Part shown: in pieces, positions 6,745 through 14,400 of the stretch | Position numbering within the stretch: position 1 is the stretch's first letter | Layout of the letters: each line of letters begins with the position of its first letter | Virus record (IMG/VR): IMGVR_UViG_3300048930_000169 | Coordinates: 1-28,859 of that record | Direction: 5' to 3' (one strand) | Source of the DNA: a virus | DNA length: 28,859 nucleotides | Notes under the pieces: model-generated | Databases searched by the model: none | The model's input: only the letters and a program-made list of their open reading frames with translations | Told to the model about the DNA's origin: nothing | Made by a program: the position numbers and the translations under genes

Positions 6745-8592
6745 TCAGTTCACGCTTCTGCCTGTTTCATACCAAGCGGACCCGTCCGAATATAAAGAGA
6801 TGGTATCTTTGTCGGTGGCGGAGAAATTCGCCGCTCCGGCGAGGTTCATGTTGCCGCCAGTGATGACGGTTAGAGAGCCTCCAAACTTGAGTGTGACGGT
6901 CTTGCCTGCATAAGCTGCGACAGGGGAGAGCGTGCCGCAGTTCGTCGTTCCGGTTACGGTCCAATGAAGTGATTCGCCGTCCAGAACAATGGACGAGCCA
7001 GACGCTACAGATGGAACATATGGGTTGGTCGCTATAGTCGTGTTGCTGGCGAATGAACAGTTGCGATGTCTTAACTGGACTGTGGTCGCATAATTATCGA
7101 ATACAGTCGTGAAGGCCCGGAAGTCCGTGCCATCGACTACTACCTTGCCAGCATTAGCGGTTGTCTTGATCGCACTGGCCCCGGTACGCATGAAGCCTTC
7201 GGATATATCGACATCGCCGTCATCGACGAGAACCGCTGCCGTGGTCGTGGACCATATGGATGGATTGACGATTGCGGCCACAATCCTCACTGAGGAATAA
7301 TTGCTGTTTACATTGATGCCATATTGTTTTGCTGCGATCTGTGGGCTGATAATGCGAATTTCCCGCGCGCTTCCATCAACCTGAAAACCTATAGCCCCAT
7401 CACTCAGCCCAGAGACGTGATCCGCACCGCAATTCGTGAAAGACACAGAGTTTACAGAATCTGCGGCCCTGAACTCGATAGCGTGGCCGTAACCAAAACA
7501 ATGAGCGACATCGCACCAGTCGTTGATGGTCCCGCCGATGTGTATGAATGTACCAGAACGCAATAGCTGTGCATTATTTGTTTCCACCGCCGAACCTACG
7601 GTGACAAAAGGCCAGCCATGCACGTAATAGATACTGGACGTATCAGCTGCATTTTCCAGATAGATGCCATTCAGGCAGTCCAGATTTACGCGATTGATGT
7701 TTACCCTGTTGGCGCGATGATTGGATGCCAAGGTGCGGATTCCATACTGAAACCCAAGGATCGTGAGATATTCCAATGTCGCATCGCAGGAATAATCCCC
7801 GAGCGTAATAGCTGAACCGGCGAATGTCGAAGCTACTTGTGCAGCCGTGATATTGAATTGAAGACCCTTGCGAAATATCGCCAGATTACGGATGCCCGAG
7901 GCTGAATTGACGGTGATCGTATAGGTAGGATCGACATATAGCGCCGGAGTCCATCCCAGAAGATTGCTCTCGGCATCATTGAAATCGCCGCGATCTCCAT
8001 TCGCTTCGCCTTCGATTATCACATTGTCGGGGATATTGAGATTGGCCCCGATCAGGCACTTGAAACCCATGTCGATGATAACGCGACCACCAGACGCCCC
8101 AAGAGAGGTTATTGCAAAAGCTATAGCGGAAGCATCATTCGTCCCTGTGCCTGCGCCGGTATCATAATCGCCGACAGCTCCGTAATCGCTGGCGTAGACC
8201 GTCTTTTGAAGGCGCTTACCAACCGTCCCTGCGGCGTATGCGGCGGCGTGGGAGAAGCCTACAAGCCCAGCCCCCTTGCCCGATGCGGTGGAGGCGAGGT
8301 CGGCGAGAGCCCCGCCGATGTCATCTCGCGTTCTGGTAAACGAACCATCAGCCGGTTGGAATTTTACCGTATAGAATGTATCATCGAGCCAGATCGCGCC
8401 CCAGCGGCCATTGGCATCCGCCACAACTGGGTTAGCATTGGCATTTGTGCCAGCTTCAGCATCGGCTTTTGTCGGATATGTATTCTTGAGGGTTGTCGTT
8501 CCGTTGTCGTAAAACGTCAGTTTCGCCCCAGAGAGCGAAGCTCCTGAGCTATCATTTGCGGCAAATATGCCAGTATCGAATAGATACGCCAT
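6745..8592 (-). CDS. Tail spike with N-terminal particle-binding domain and pectate-lyase-like beta-helix, 615 aa
   Basis: Residues 1-95 resemble the N-terminal domain of many phage tail fibres (GAKLTFYDNGTTT, then PVVADANGRW), which attaches the spike to the virion. After a linker, VYASDYGAVGDYDTG with NDASAIAFAI opens a pectate-lyase-3-type right-handed beta-helix (about 132-530). The last part is a small beta domain. It should recognise and perhaps cleave a surface polysaccharide; the enzyme activity is inferred from the fold. The start is well set by the family-like opening MAYLFDTGIF, yet no good ribosome binding site precedes it. Instead the ATG lies inside the base of a long stem-loop (8589-8637), suggesting translational control or strict dependence on RNA structure. 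Confidence 0.88.
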   Translation of the reverse strand: MAYLFDTGIFAANDSSGASLSGAKLTFYDNGTTTLKNTYPTKADAEAGTNANANPVVADANGRWGAIWLDDTFYTVKFQPADGSFTRTRDDIGGALADLASTASGKGAGLVGFSHAAAYAAGTVGKRLQKTVYASDYGAVGDYDTGAGTGTNDASAIAFAITSLGASGGRVIIDMGFKCLIGANLNIPDNVIIEGEANGDRGDFNDAESNLLGWTPALYVDPTYTITVNSASGIRNLAIFRKGLQFNITAAQVASTFAGSAITLGDYSCDATLEYLTILGFQYGIRTLASNHRANRVNINRVNLDCLNGIYLENAADTSSIYYVHGWPFVTVGSAVETNNAQLLRSGTFIHIGGTINDWCDVAHCFGYGHAIEFRAADSVNSVSFTNCGADHVSGLSDGAIGFQVDGSAREIRIISPQIAAKQYGINVNSNYSSVRIVAAIVNPSIWSTTTAAVLVDDGDVDISEGFMRTGASAIKTTANAGKVVVDGTDFRAFTTVFDNYATTVQLRHRNCSFASNTTIATNPYVPSVASGSSIVLDGESLHWTVTGTTNCGTLSPVAAYAGKTVTLKFGGSLTVITGGNMNLAGAANFSATDKDTISLYSDGSAWYETGRSVN

Positions 8593-8637
8593 CCAGACAG
8601 TCCAAACCGAATTTCAGGTTTGAGGTCTGTCTGATGG
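8589..8637 (-). promoter_or_regulatory. Long stem-loop covering the start codon of the 615-aa tail spike
   Basis: The two arms pair in three helices: CCAT (8589-8592) with ATGG (8634-8637), CAGACAG (8594-8600) with CTGTCTG (8627-8633) and CAAACC (8603-8608) with GGTTTG (8617-8622). That is 17 base pairs with one bulged base and one internal loop. The first helix contains the start codon of the tail spike (8590-8592). No T-run follows and no clear ribosome binding site lies in the open. A translation-controlling leader is the simplest reading. Confidence 0.65.
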
Positions 8638-8640
8638 AAA

Positions 8641-8673
8641 GTGCGGCCCTCAACCGCACGGCGGACATGCCGC
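8641..8673 (-). promoter_or_regulatory. Two further hairpins in the tail-spike leader
   Basis: GTGCGG (8641-8646) pairs with CCGCAC (8654-8659) across a seven-base loop. GCGG (8661-8664) pairs with CCGC (8670-8673) across five bases. With the start-codon hairpin they make three stem-loops in a row over 85 bases. The rest of the 8593-8806 gap shows no convincing gene: an 18-codon frame (8775-8719) lacks a ribosome binding site. Confidence 0.5.
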
Positions 8674-8806
8674 TTCCAGAAATATGCTTACCATGTTTGC
8701 GCGAGAAAGCAAAGCCTACTAAAGCAATGGGGTGAGCCTTACTTTCCTCATGAACATCACCGCCTTGTCTGCCATATTCACGCGCAGCAAATGGCTTACC
8801 GGTGGG

Positions 8807-11446
8807 TTATTGGCCCTGACCGTTTTCGTTATCTGATGCTGCGGCTGTCGTTGGCGCATTGTCGTTGGCACCGCTAAGCAGCCACCTTTCAACCGCGCTC
8901 AGTTCATTCGCGATAGCTGGGTTCTTTGCCGCCATCTTGCCGAGTTTTGAAACATGAGCAGCCATCTGTTCACTACGAGCAGGAGCGTTAACCAGCCAGC
9001 GTGCGAAAACTGGCGATGCGAGCAATTTACCCAATGGGCGCTGCACAAGGACCGGGGCGGCGGTGAGTGCAGCCAATAATGGCTTCCCAGACGCCAGTAG
9101 CGTCGCAGAGCCGGAAACCGCCCCCATTGTCGCTAACAAGGCGTTGATGCCGCCTGTATTGGACGAATTGGCGTATTGCTGCGCATTACGCGAACCCTCA
9201 GCAACCTTGGCGATATCATCCAATACCGAACGCTGCTGCGGATTGAATAGTGCAACTTTGGCGCGTTGGTCGATCTTGTTCCAGTTTGTAAGGAACGTAG
9301 CAAGCGAAAATGCCTCACCAGAAGCATCTTGCTTGCCCGGGGTCGCCTTGCCGATCATGTCAATCATTGCGCCAGAAACGATGTCCGCCTCGTCTTTGGG
9401 CAGTGAGCGCATCATCTGGCCGATGCGCTGGCTCTCACCGCGTGTTGTGGACCAGTTCACAATCTGATTGAATGCGGCCTGAGCGCCCTTGTCCTTATCC
9501 TTGCCGAGAATGGCGGTTGCGACGTTCTCCAGCCTATCCTGACGTGCGCGCCAATAGGTGTTGGCCCGCTGGAATTTCGCCAAAGCCTCCGGACCCTGTG
9601 CGCGTGCCGTCGCCTCCATATCCTGCGACAAAGAGCCGTAGAGCGCGCGTAGATCAGATTGGGCGGTATCCTGCTGTAGGATCATGCCATCGAGTTTTTC
9701 GCCAACCAAAGAGCGGAATTGCTTGAGGTCATTCCACGACAGCCCACCCTTCGACAATGCCTGCTCATACGCTGCCAGTTTTTTGTCGGCCACCAATCCC
9801 GCCAATTCAGGGTTTGACGTGATTTTGTTATTCAGCTTGGAGAGTGTCGCCTTGGTTTCCGAAAGACTGGACGGTGCATCCGGACTGATCGGGATATCCT
9901 CATAAAGCTTACCGCCCTTGGTTTCGGTCGCGCCAATCCATTTATCCATACCGCGCTGCGCCGCCCGTCCGGTAGCGTATCCGTCCGCCTTTACTCCACC
10001 CGCCGCGTTCGCTGCGGCATCCGCGACGCCCTCGACAAGCTTCTGACTGCGATTCACAATCGGTCCAGCCCCAAGGGGGGTTTGCGCCGTTCCAGACGTG
10101 ATCTTGCCAACGGTAGGGCCGCCAACATCGGCAGGCAAAGGCTCGACATTCAGCCTGTCCGCCGCCGCCATTATATCAGCGCCACCACCCCCATCAGGCG
10201 GAAGTTTCTTTGGTGCGAAGCGTTCTAACAGTTTCCCGCCACCGTAGCCAAGGCCATAGCCAGACAACGCGCCAAGCGTTCCGCCTTTTACGCGATCTTC
10301 CAAAGTATCGCCAGAGCCGACGCCGGAGACGCCACCCATAATGCCGCCGACCTTGCCCAATTCCTGAGCAGTCTTTGCTCCGCGACCGAACGGGATCAAC
10401 GCGCCGCCCGTAAGCTGTCCTGCGATATTGGCGATAGGATGTTCTGACGCCATCGCGTCTTGAGCAAGCCGCGTCTGCCCGGTATCACCCCCGAATATCG
10501 GCGCAAGTTCATCCATGAAGCCGCCAGAAAGAACGTCGGCAGCACCACCAAAATAGGAGCCAGCAGCACTGTTCGCCATCGCGCCTATGGCAGACGCCTC
10601 TTTTTTGCCGATTGGCGTTATCTGGAAATCTGCCTGTGGATTGCCAGAATCCCTGCTTTTCAGAGCCTCATCAAGATCGGGACCGAAGCCACCACGCCCG
10701 AATTTCTTGGCGAGATCATCGAACTGCTGGCGCGTTCCGCCAGAGCGAAACAACTCATCAGACTGACGCTGAAATTCGCGATCTTCCGGCGTGATAACCT
10801 CACCCGAACCGTCATCGGTGGGCTTGGCTTCGGGGTCCGCTGGCGGCGGAGCGGTGTCGATGAAGTCCGCACCAAACTGCCCTACCGCTGCATCCAGTGC
10901 ATCGGGATCGTACTTATTCCCCCTCAAAACACCGACCTGCCTTTTCAGTGCGTCCTGAATGATCTTCTGGCGAGCAGCAAGGTTCTGCCTAATAATCTTC
11001 GGGTCCATATTTGGCGAAATTGTCGTCGCCTCATAGGCCGCTTTTTCGGTTTCCGTCAGAGCAGAGCCAAAAAGATCGTTTCTGATTTGGTTGTCTACAG
11101 ACTTAAATCGTGACCACCAGTCACGCTGCCCCGGTGTGCCAAAATCACTGTTCAGGCTTTGAATGCTGTTTTCCAAGCCGCCCGTAATGGTGTTACCGGC
11201 GTATTCATCATTGAATGAACCCCCCGCCGTTTTCAGCGTGGAGTAAATGCCGACATTCTTTTCCAGATCCTTGCGTGCCGGTTCCGGCAATGGTTTTCCA
11301 AACGGCTTCAACAAACCCTGTTGGCGGTATGCGTCAAGCTTTGCCTTCACCTTGGCCTTGATTTCAGGCGTGATCGATGGGTCACCTGTTAATCCGCGAC
11401 GCTCGAGCTCAAGGAGTGCATCTGTTTCTTTGGGTTGATCTGGCAT
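8807..11446 (-). CDS. Large ejection (internal virion) protein, 879 aa
   Basis: It is the third and largest of three coupled genes after the acetyltransferase gene, the place and size range of P22 gp16-type ejection proteins. The N-terminal half is charged and helical. Around 290-410 comes a glycine/alanine-rich stretch with repeated small hydrophobic patches (SAIGAMANSAAGSYFGGAAD, then GALSGYGLGYGGG) able to insert in membranes. The C-terminal half is helical and ends with another hydrophobic segment (about 765-810). Such proteins ride in the capsid and leave first to build a channel across the envelope. No lytic transglycosylase motif is evident. The start forms TAATG with the stop of the gene before. 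The assignment rests on position and composition, not on a conserved motif. Confidence 0.75.
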   Translation of the reverse strand: MPDQPKETDALLELERRGLTGDPSITPEIKAKVKAKLDAYRQQGLLKPFGKPLPEPARKDLEKNVGIYSTLKTAGGSFNDEYAGNTITGGLENSIQSLNSDFGTPGQRDWWSRFKSVDNQIRNDLFGSALTETEKAAYEATTISPNMDPKIIRQNLAARQKIIQDALKRQVGVLRGNKYDPDALDAAVGQFGADFIDTAPPPADPEAKPTDDGSGEVITPEDREFQRQSDELFRSGGTRQQFDDLAKKFGRGGFGPDLDEALKSRDSGNPQADFQITPIGKKEASAIGAMANSAAGSYFGGAADVLSGGFMDELAPIFGGDTGQTRLAQDAMASEHPIANIAGQLTGGALIPFGRGAKTAQELGKVGGIMGGVSGVGSGDTLEDRVKGGTLGALSGYGLGYGGGKLLERFAPKKLPPDGGGGADIMAAADRLNVEPLPADVGGPTVGKITSGTAQTPLGAGPIVNRSQKLVEGVADAAANAAGGVKADGYATGRAAQRGMDKWIGATETKGGKLYEDIPISPDAPSSLSETKATLSKLNNKITSNPELAGLVADKKLAAYEQALSKGGLSWNDLKQFRSLVGEKLDGMILQQDTAQSDLRALYGSLSQDMEATARAQGPEALAKFQRANTYWRARQDRLENVATAILGKDKDKGAQAAFNQIVNWSTTRGESQRIGQMMRSLPKDEADIVSGAMIDMIGKATPGKQDASGEAFSLATFLTNWNKIDQRAKVALFNPQQRSVLDDIAKVAEGSRNAQQYANSSNTGGINALLATMGAVSGSATLLASGKPLLAALTAAPVLVQRPLGKLLASPVFARWLVNAPARSEQMAAHVSKLGKMAAKNPAIANELSAVERWLLSGANDNAPTTAAASDNENGQGQ

Positions 11447-12408
11447 TATTTAAGCCCCGCAATACCAAGGATTGCATCGGTAGAGAGGCTGGAAACATCG
11501 CCGGATGGCCCGGACCCCTTGGCCGAAATGCGCCCTGCACGCTGTTTCGCTATGCCTAGCGCGCCTTCTGCTATACCAATCCTACGCTCGCCCTGAGCCT
11601 CGCTCACTTTGTTATGCCGCGCAGTTTCGGCATCGCTGGCACGTTGACGGGCTTCAGACATAATGGTCTTCGTATCCATCGACATACGGATGTAGCTATC
11701 AAGTCCTTGGTCGGATAGGTCTGCTTCTGATAAGTCTTCTGGCGTCCAACCGGCTGCGAGCAACTGCGGCGCAATAATGCGCTGGAACAGGGATATGCGC
11801 TGCTGTTGCGGCATTCCCCTTAGCTGATAGGCCGCAGACCCCATCGCACTCATCTTGTGGTCATATGCCTTGCGCGCGCTTTCATCGACCTTGGCGAAAT
11901 GATCTTCAAGCTGCATGGCTGTGTCTGGGTCGATAGCGAATAAGCGAAGCTGCGCGGCCTTGGCTGCGTCATTGCGCGGGTCAGCAGATATGGGAGCGGT
12001 TATGGAATTATCCCCGCCGCCTGTCTCAACCATCCCCGGTGTTGCGCCATTGGGATCATAAACGGGCGGAGCCTTGAACCCAGGTGCGCTGTAGCCATCA
12101 AGCTGCTTCGCTTGTTCCGGCGTCATGAAATGCTGCGGAGGGGTGGCCTGATTCCCATCAACACCATAAGTCCCGCCGCCGTAACCAATAACAGGGCCGG
12201 GCATGGACGGCGTTTCAGCGGGGGCGTCCTGCTTAGGCGCGACCTTACTACCAAGTCCACCATTAACACGTGCATCAATAACGGCCTGAATAGCAGATTT
12301 GCGTTCAGCGGCCTCTTTCAGCTTACGTGCCTTTTCGGCGCGCAATTCCGCCTCCTGCCTGCCGAGGCGATAAAGCCCTAGAGACTGCCCTGCGTTGAAT
12401 AGAGGCAT
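11446..12408 (-). CDS. Second ejection protein candidate, 320 aa
   Basis: The first 45 residues form a strongly charged helix (AELRAEKARKLKEAAERKSA). A low-complexity Gly/Pro-rich segment follows (about 52-140), then helical sequence to the end with several Gln/Arg/Ala-rich stretches. No catalytic motif or membrane segment is obvious. It lies between the two other presumed ejection proteins, joined to both by TAATG stop/start overlaps, so the three are likely made in fixed proportion and packed together. In P22 the analogous set is gp7, gp20 and gp16. The role is inferred from this context. Confidence 0.65.
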   Translation of the reverse strand: MPLFNAGQSLGLYRLGRQEAELRAEKARKLKEAAERKSAIQAVIDARVNGGLGSKVAPKQDAPAETPSMPGPVIGYGGGTYGVDGNQATPPQHFMTPEQAKQLDGYSAPGFKAPPVYDPNGATPGMVETGGGDNSITAPISADPRNDAAKAAQLRLFAIDPDTAMQLEDHFAKVDESARKAYDHKMSAMGSAAYQLRGMPQQQRISLFQRIIAPQLLAAGWTPEDLSEADLSDQGLDSYIRMSMDTKTIMSEARQRASDAETARHNKVSEAQGERRIGIAEGALGIAKQRAGRISAKGSGPSGDVSSLSTDAILGIAGLK

Positions 12409-13214
12409 TATTTACCGAACCCTCCACCAAAGCCATACATGCCAATATCAGTGACATTCTGTATGGCGTTCTGCCATGAGTTCGCGCTGTTCTGATAACC
12501 GGACGCCCGCGCATTCCCAGCATTGGTGTATGCCGTAGAAGCACCGTTCGCATATTGCTGGCCTGCTTGCGCGACTGCGCTTGTCGCGGTCTGGCCTACA
12601 CCAGCGAGCGACGCCAGCCGATTGGCATAGGTATCAAACGCCCCCGCAGCCTCGCCCTGATTAAAGCGATCAAGGGATTTGATTGTAGCCCCACTGTTCC
12701 ACAAACCTCTGGCAGCAGCGGCGCGATTGATCGCCTTCTCGCCTTCCTGCAACCGAAACTGGTAATCGGGAGATTTGTAGAAATCGGCGTAAGGCTCGGC
12801 AGTGCTCGGCGTGGTTCTATAGGGCGTCAAATCGCGTCTAGACCCGTCCTTCGCATAATGATATTCACCGAACTTGCCAATGTTTCCACCGAATATATCG
12901 GATTGCGTTCCTACAACCTGTTTCCAGTTGGAAAGCGCATCGGGGTTCCCCCTGACGTAAGCCTCCCAATCCGTGCTTGTGGATTCAGGCATATTTATGC
13001 CATAAAGGCCAGCAAGCTTCCCTAGCGCGCCATAGCCAACATCACGATAGGGCTTATAATCCTCGCGCGTGGTATCGTAGATATACTTCTGAACCGCAGC
13101 GGATTCCTGCGCAGCCTGAACCTGCGCCTTGGCGGCTTTTTTGGATGCTTTGGATCCAATTAGACCACTGGCAGCAGTTGCGCCCACCAGAGCCAGTGCA
13201 CTACCCAGCGCCAT
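12408..13214 (-). CDS. DNA-transfer (ejection) protein candidate, 268 aa
   Basis: The N-terminus has a hydrophobic Ala/Gly-rich stretch (about 5-20, SALALVGATAASGLIG) followed by an Ala/Lys/Gln helix (SKKAAKAQVQAAQESAA). This opening is typical of phage DNA-transfer proteins of the P22 gp7/gp20 type. The centre has YKPYRDVGYGALGKL, a motif common among such proteins, and RAAAARGLWNSG near 165-176. The C-terminal third is Ala/Gln/Asn-rich. The gene begins as TAATG on the acetyltransferase stop. I judge the family call good though no enzymatic residue is known for it. Confidence 0.78.
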   Translation of the reverse strand: MALGSALALVGATAASGLIGSKASKKAAKAQVQAAQESAAVQKYIYDTTREDYKPYRDVGYGALGKLAGLYGINMPESTSTDWEAYVRGNPDALSNWKQVVGTQSDIFGGNIGKFGEYHYAKDGSRRDLTPYRTTPSTAEPYADFYKSPDYQFRLQEGEKAINRAAAARGLWNSGATIKSLDRFNQGEAAGAFDTYANRLASLAGVGQTATSAVAQAGQQYANGASTAYTNAGNARASGYQNSANSWQNAIQNVTDIGMYGFGGGFGK

Positions 13215-13687
13215 TAACCGAGCCTCTTGATATAGCTATGCTCAGACGCGCGATAGCCACGGCGGCGATACAGGGCACCAACAGCTTCCGGCCTCACCTT
13301 GTCGAGAGCTATCATCGCCCACGACTGCGCTCCTGCGTTCATTGCCGCCAGCTCGAGACAATCCAGAAGGTGCGCCCCAACTCCTTTTCTAGCTTCAGGC
13401 TCGACCCACCAGAACAGTTCTTGGCCCGTGATATGGTTGCAATTGAAATAGAGAGGATACACCAGCCCGCCCGCAATGCCGCAGATCACCCCCTCCCTGA
13501 TTGCAATGAGTACAATGCCGTTAGGATCAGCAATCATGCCCCGGAGCGTGGAGCATATGCTGTCATGATCCCACTCGGCTACGTCTGCCCATTCCGCCTC
13601 ATCAAAGAAACGCGCGCCAATGCGAGCAATCGCGGGAATATCATCAACCGCTGCTGGCCTGATTTCGATGTCGGATGAAAAGCGCAT
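13214..13687 (-). CDS. GNAT-family N-acetyltransferase, 157 aa
   Basis: The fold pattern is that of GNAT enzymes: an N-terminal IEIRPAAVDDIPAIARI strand-helix, a central strand (GIVLIAIREGVICG) and motif A (VEPEARKGVGAHLL, 95-108), which would hold the pyrophosphate of acetyl-CoA. Between the arginine and the GVG there is one residue fewer than in the usual R-x-x-G-x-G loop, so cofactor binding may be altered. Related acetyltransferases occur near tail genes in other phages; their substrate there is not established. It lies directly upstream of the ejection genes and overlaps the first as TAATG. No strong ribosome binding site is seen; an 8-bp hairpin ends five bases before the ATG. Confidence 0.82.
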   Translation of the reverse strand: MRFSSDIEIRPAAVDDIPAIARIGARFFDEAEWADVAEWDHDSICSTLRGMIADPNGIVLIAIREGVICGIAGGLVYPLYFNCNHITGQELFWWVEPEARKGVGAHLLDCLELAAMNAGAQSWAMIALDKVRPEAVGALYRRRGYRASEHSYIKRLG

Positions 13688-13692
13688 GTAAC

Positions 13693-13721
13693 CCAGACAG
13701 TCTGTAATGCGCTCTGTCTGG
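13693..13721 (-). promoter_or_regulatory. 8-bp hairpin just upstream of the acetyltransferase start
   Basis: CCAGACAG (13693-13700) and CTGTCTGG (13714-13721) pair perfectly around a 13-base loop. On the minus strand the hairpin ends five bases before the ATG at 13687. It shares the 10-mer GACTGTCTGG with the hairpin at the tail-spike start (8593-8602). No T-run follows. Confidence 0.55.
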
Positions 13722-13764
13722 TCGCCGCACGCGCTTAACGGCTGCTATTCTGTTACCATATAGC

Positions 13765-14100
13765 TCAGGTATATTCAACACCGGATGCTATGATAGAAAT
13801 AGATGTAGCGGATGAGGCTAAAGCTTGAATTGTCCCGCCAGCCTCAAGCCATTGTGCAATAGCCCCAGGAACCACATAACTGTCGCCCGCATTGATGGAT
13901 TTCGCCGACAGGATGCAATTGCTCGCTGTGGCAGAGCCTCCATTGGGAACCAAGTGGACGGTCGCAGTCAAAGATCCCCCGGTCGTGTTCACAAGCGTCA
14001 GATTGTCAATTCTCGCCTTAACCCCTGTGGCGGTATAATATGTAGCCGCTGAAGTGGTGAGCTGCGAACCCGCAATGAGCCGCTTTGGTGTGGTCGCCAT
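13765..14100 (-). CDS. Small beta-rich virion protein candidate, 111 aa
   Basis: The whole protein looks like a compact beta sandwich: alternating hydrophobic/Thr-Ser strands (ATYYTATGVKARIDNLTLVN, SLTATVHLVPNGG, SYVVPGAIAQWLEAGGTIQA). Small proteins of this style are common beside tail and neck genes in phages of Proteobacteria, where they act as minor structural or fibre-associated parts, though the exact role is not known. GGAG lies eight bases before the ATG. It is followed by a 77-bp gap holding the hairpin at 13693-13721. Confidence 0.65.
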   Translation of the reverse strand: MATTPKRLIAGSQLTTSAATYYTATGVKARIDNLTLVNTTGGSLTATVHLVPNGGSATASNCILSAKSINAGDSYVVPGAIAQWLEAGGTIQALASSATSISIIASGVEYT

Positions 14101-14103
14101 GGA

Positions 14104-14400
14104 TTAAACTCCGTATCTCGGTGGATTCATAAGATCGTCAAATTGCAAGGGCTGATAAACAGGGGGCGGTATATCCGGCTCTTGCATCATGATAAGCGAA
14201 GGCGTAAACATATCCCCATCATCCTGTCCAAGCAGAGCTTGCATCATAGGCACCGCGCTCAAGGTAGTATCATCTATAGGGCTGTTCGTTTGTCCAATGA
14301 CTTGCTGTATCTGGACAAAAAAACGATACCATGAAGGCGTTATATTGCCTCGCTTATCAGCTATTGGTTCACGGGGAGGGTTGACGGTAAACATTGTCAT
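14104..14400 (-). CDS. Small tail-region protein, 98 aa
   Basis: The N-terminal half has PREPIADKRGNITPSWYRFFVQIQ (residues 8 onward; the first 20 of these carry the signature), a D-x-x-G-x-x-T-x-x-W-Y-R-F-F pattern widespread in short phage proteins near neck and tail-fibre genes. The C-terminal half is rich in Pro and Met. The ATG at 14400 makes an ATGA overlap with the gp10-like stop; a second in-frame ATG follows two codons later. The longer frame to 14556 runs through the gp10-like gene and is rejected. It may help attach the tail spike, but this is a guess from context. Confidence 0.65.
   Translation of the reverse strand: MTMFTVNPPREPIADKRGNITPSWYRFFVQIQQVIGQTNSPIDDTTLSAVPMMQALLGQDDGDMFTPSLIMMQEPDIPPPVYQPLQFDDLMNPPRYGV

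Noticed and set aside
8719-8775. 18-codon leader peptide in the 8593-8806 gap
   Set aside because: No ribosome binding site and no coupling to the next gene.
10460-11113. 217-codon plus-strand frame opposite the large ejection gene
   Set aside because: Antisense shadow; the minus-strand frame is continuous and coupled to its neighbours.
12977-13678. 233-codon plus-strand frame opposite the GNAT and first ejection genes
   Set aside because: It spans two coupled minus-strand genes, and its product has no domain.
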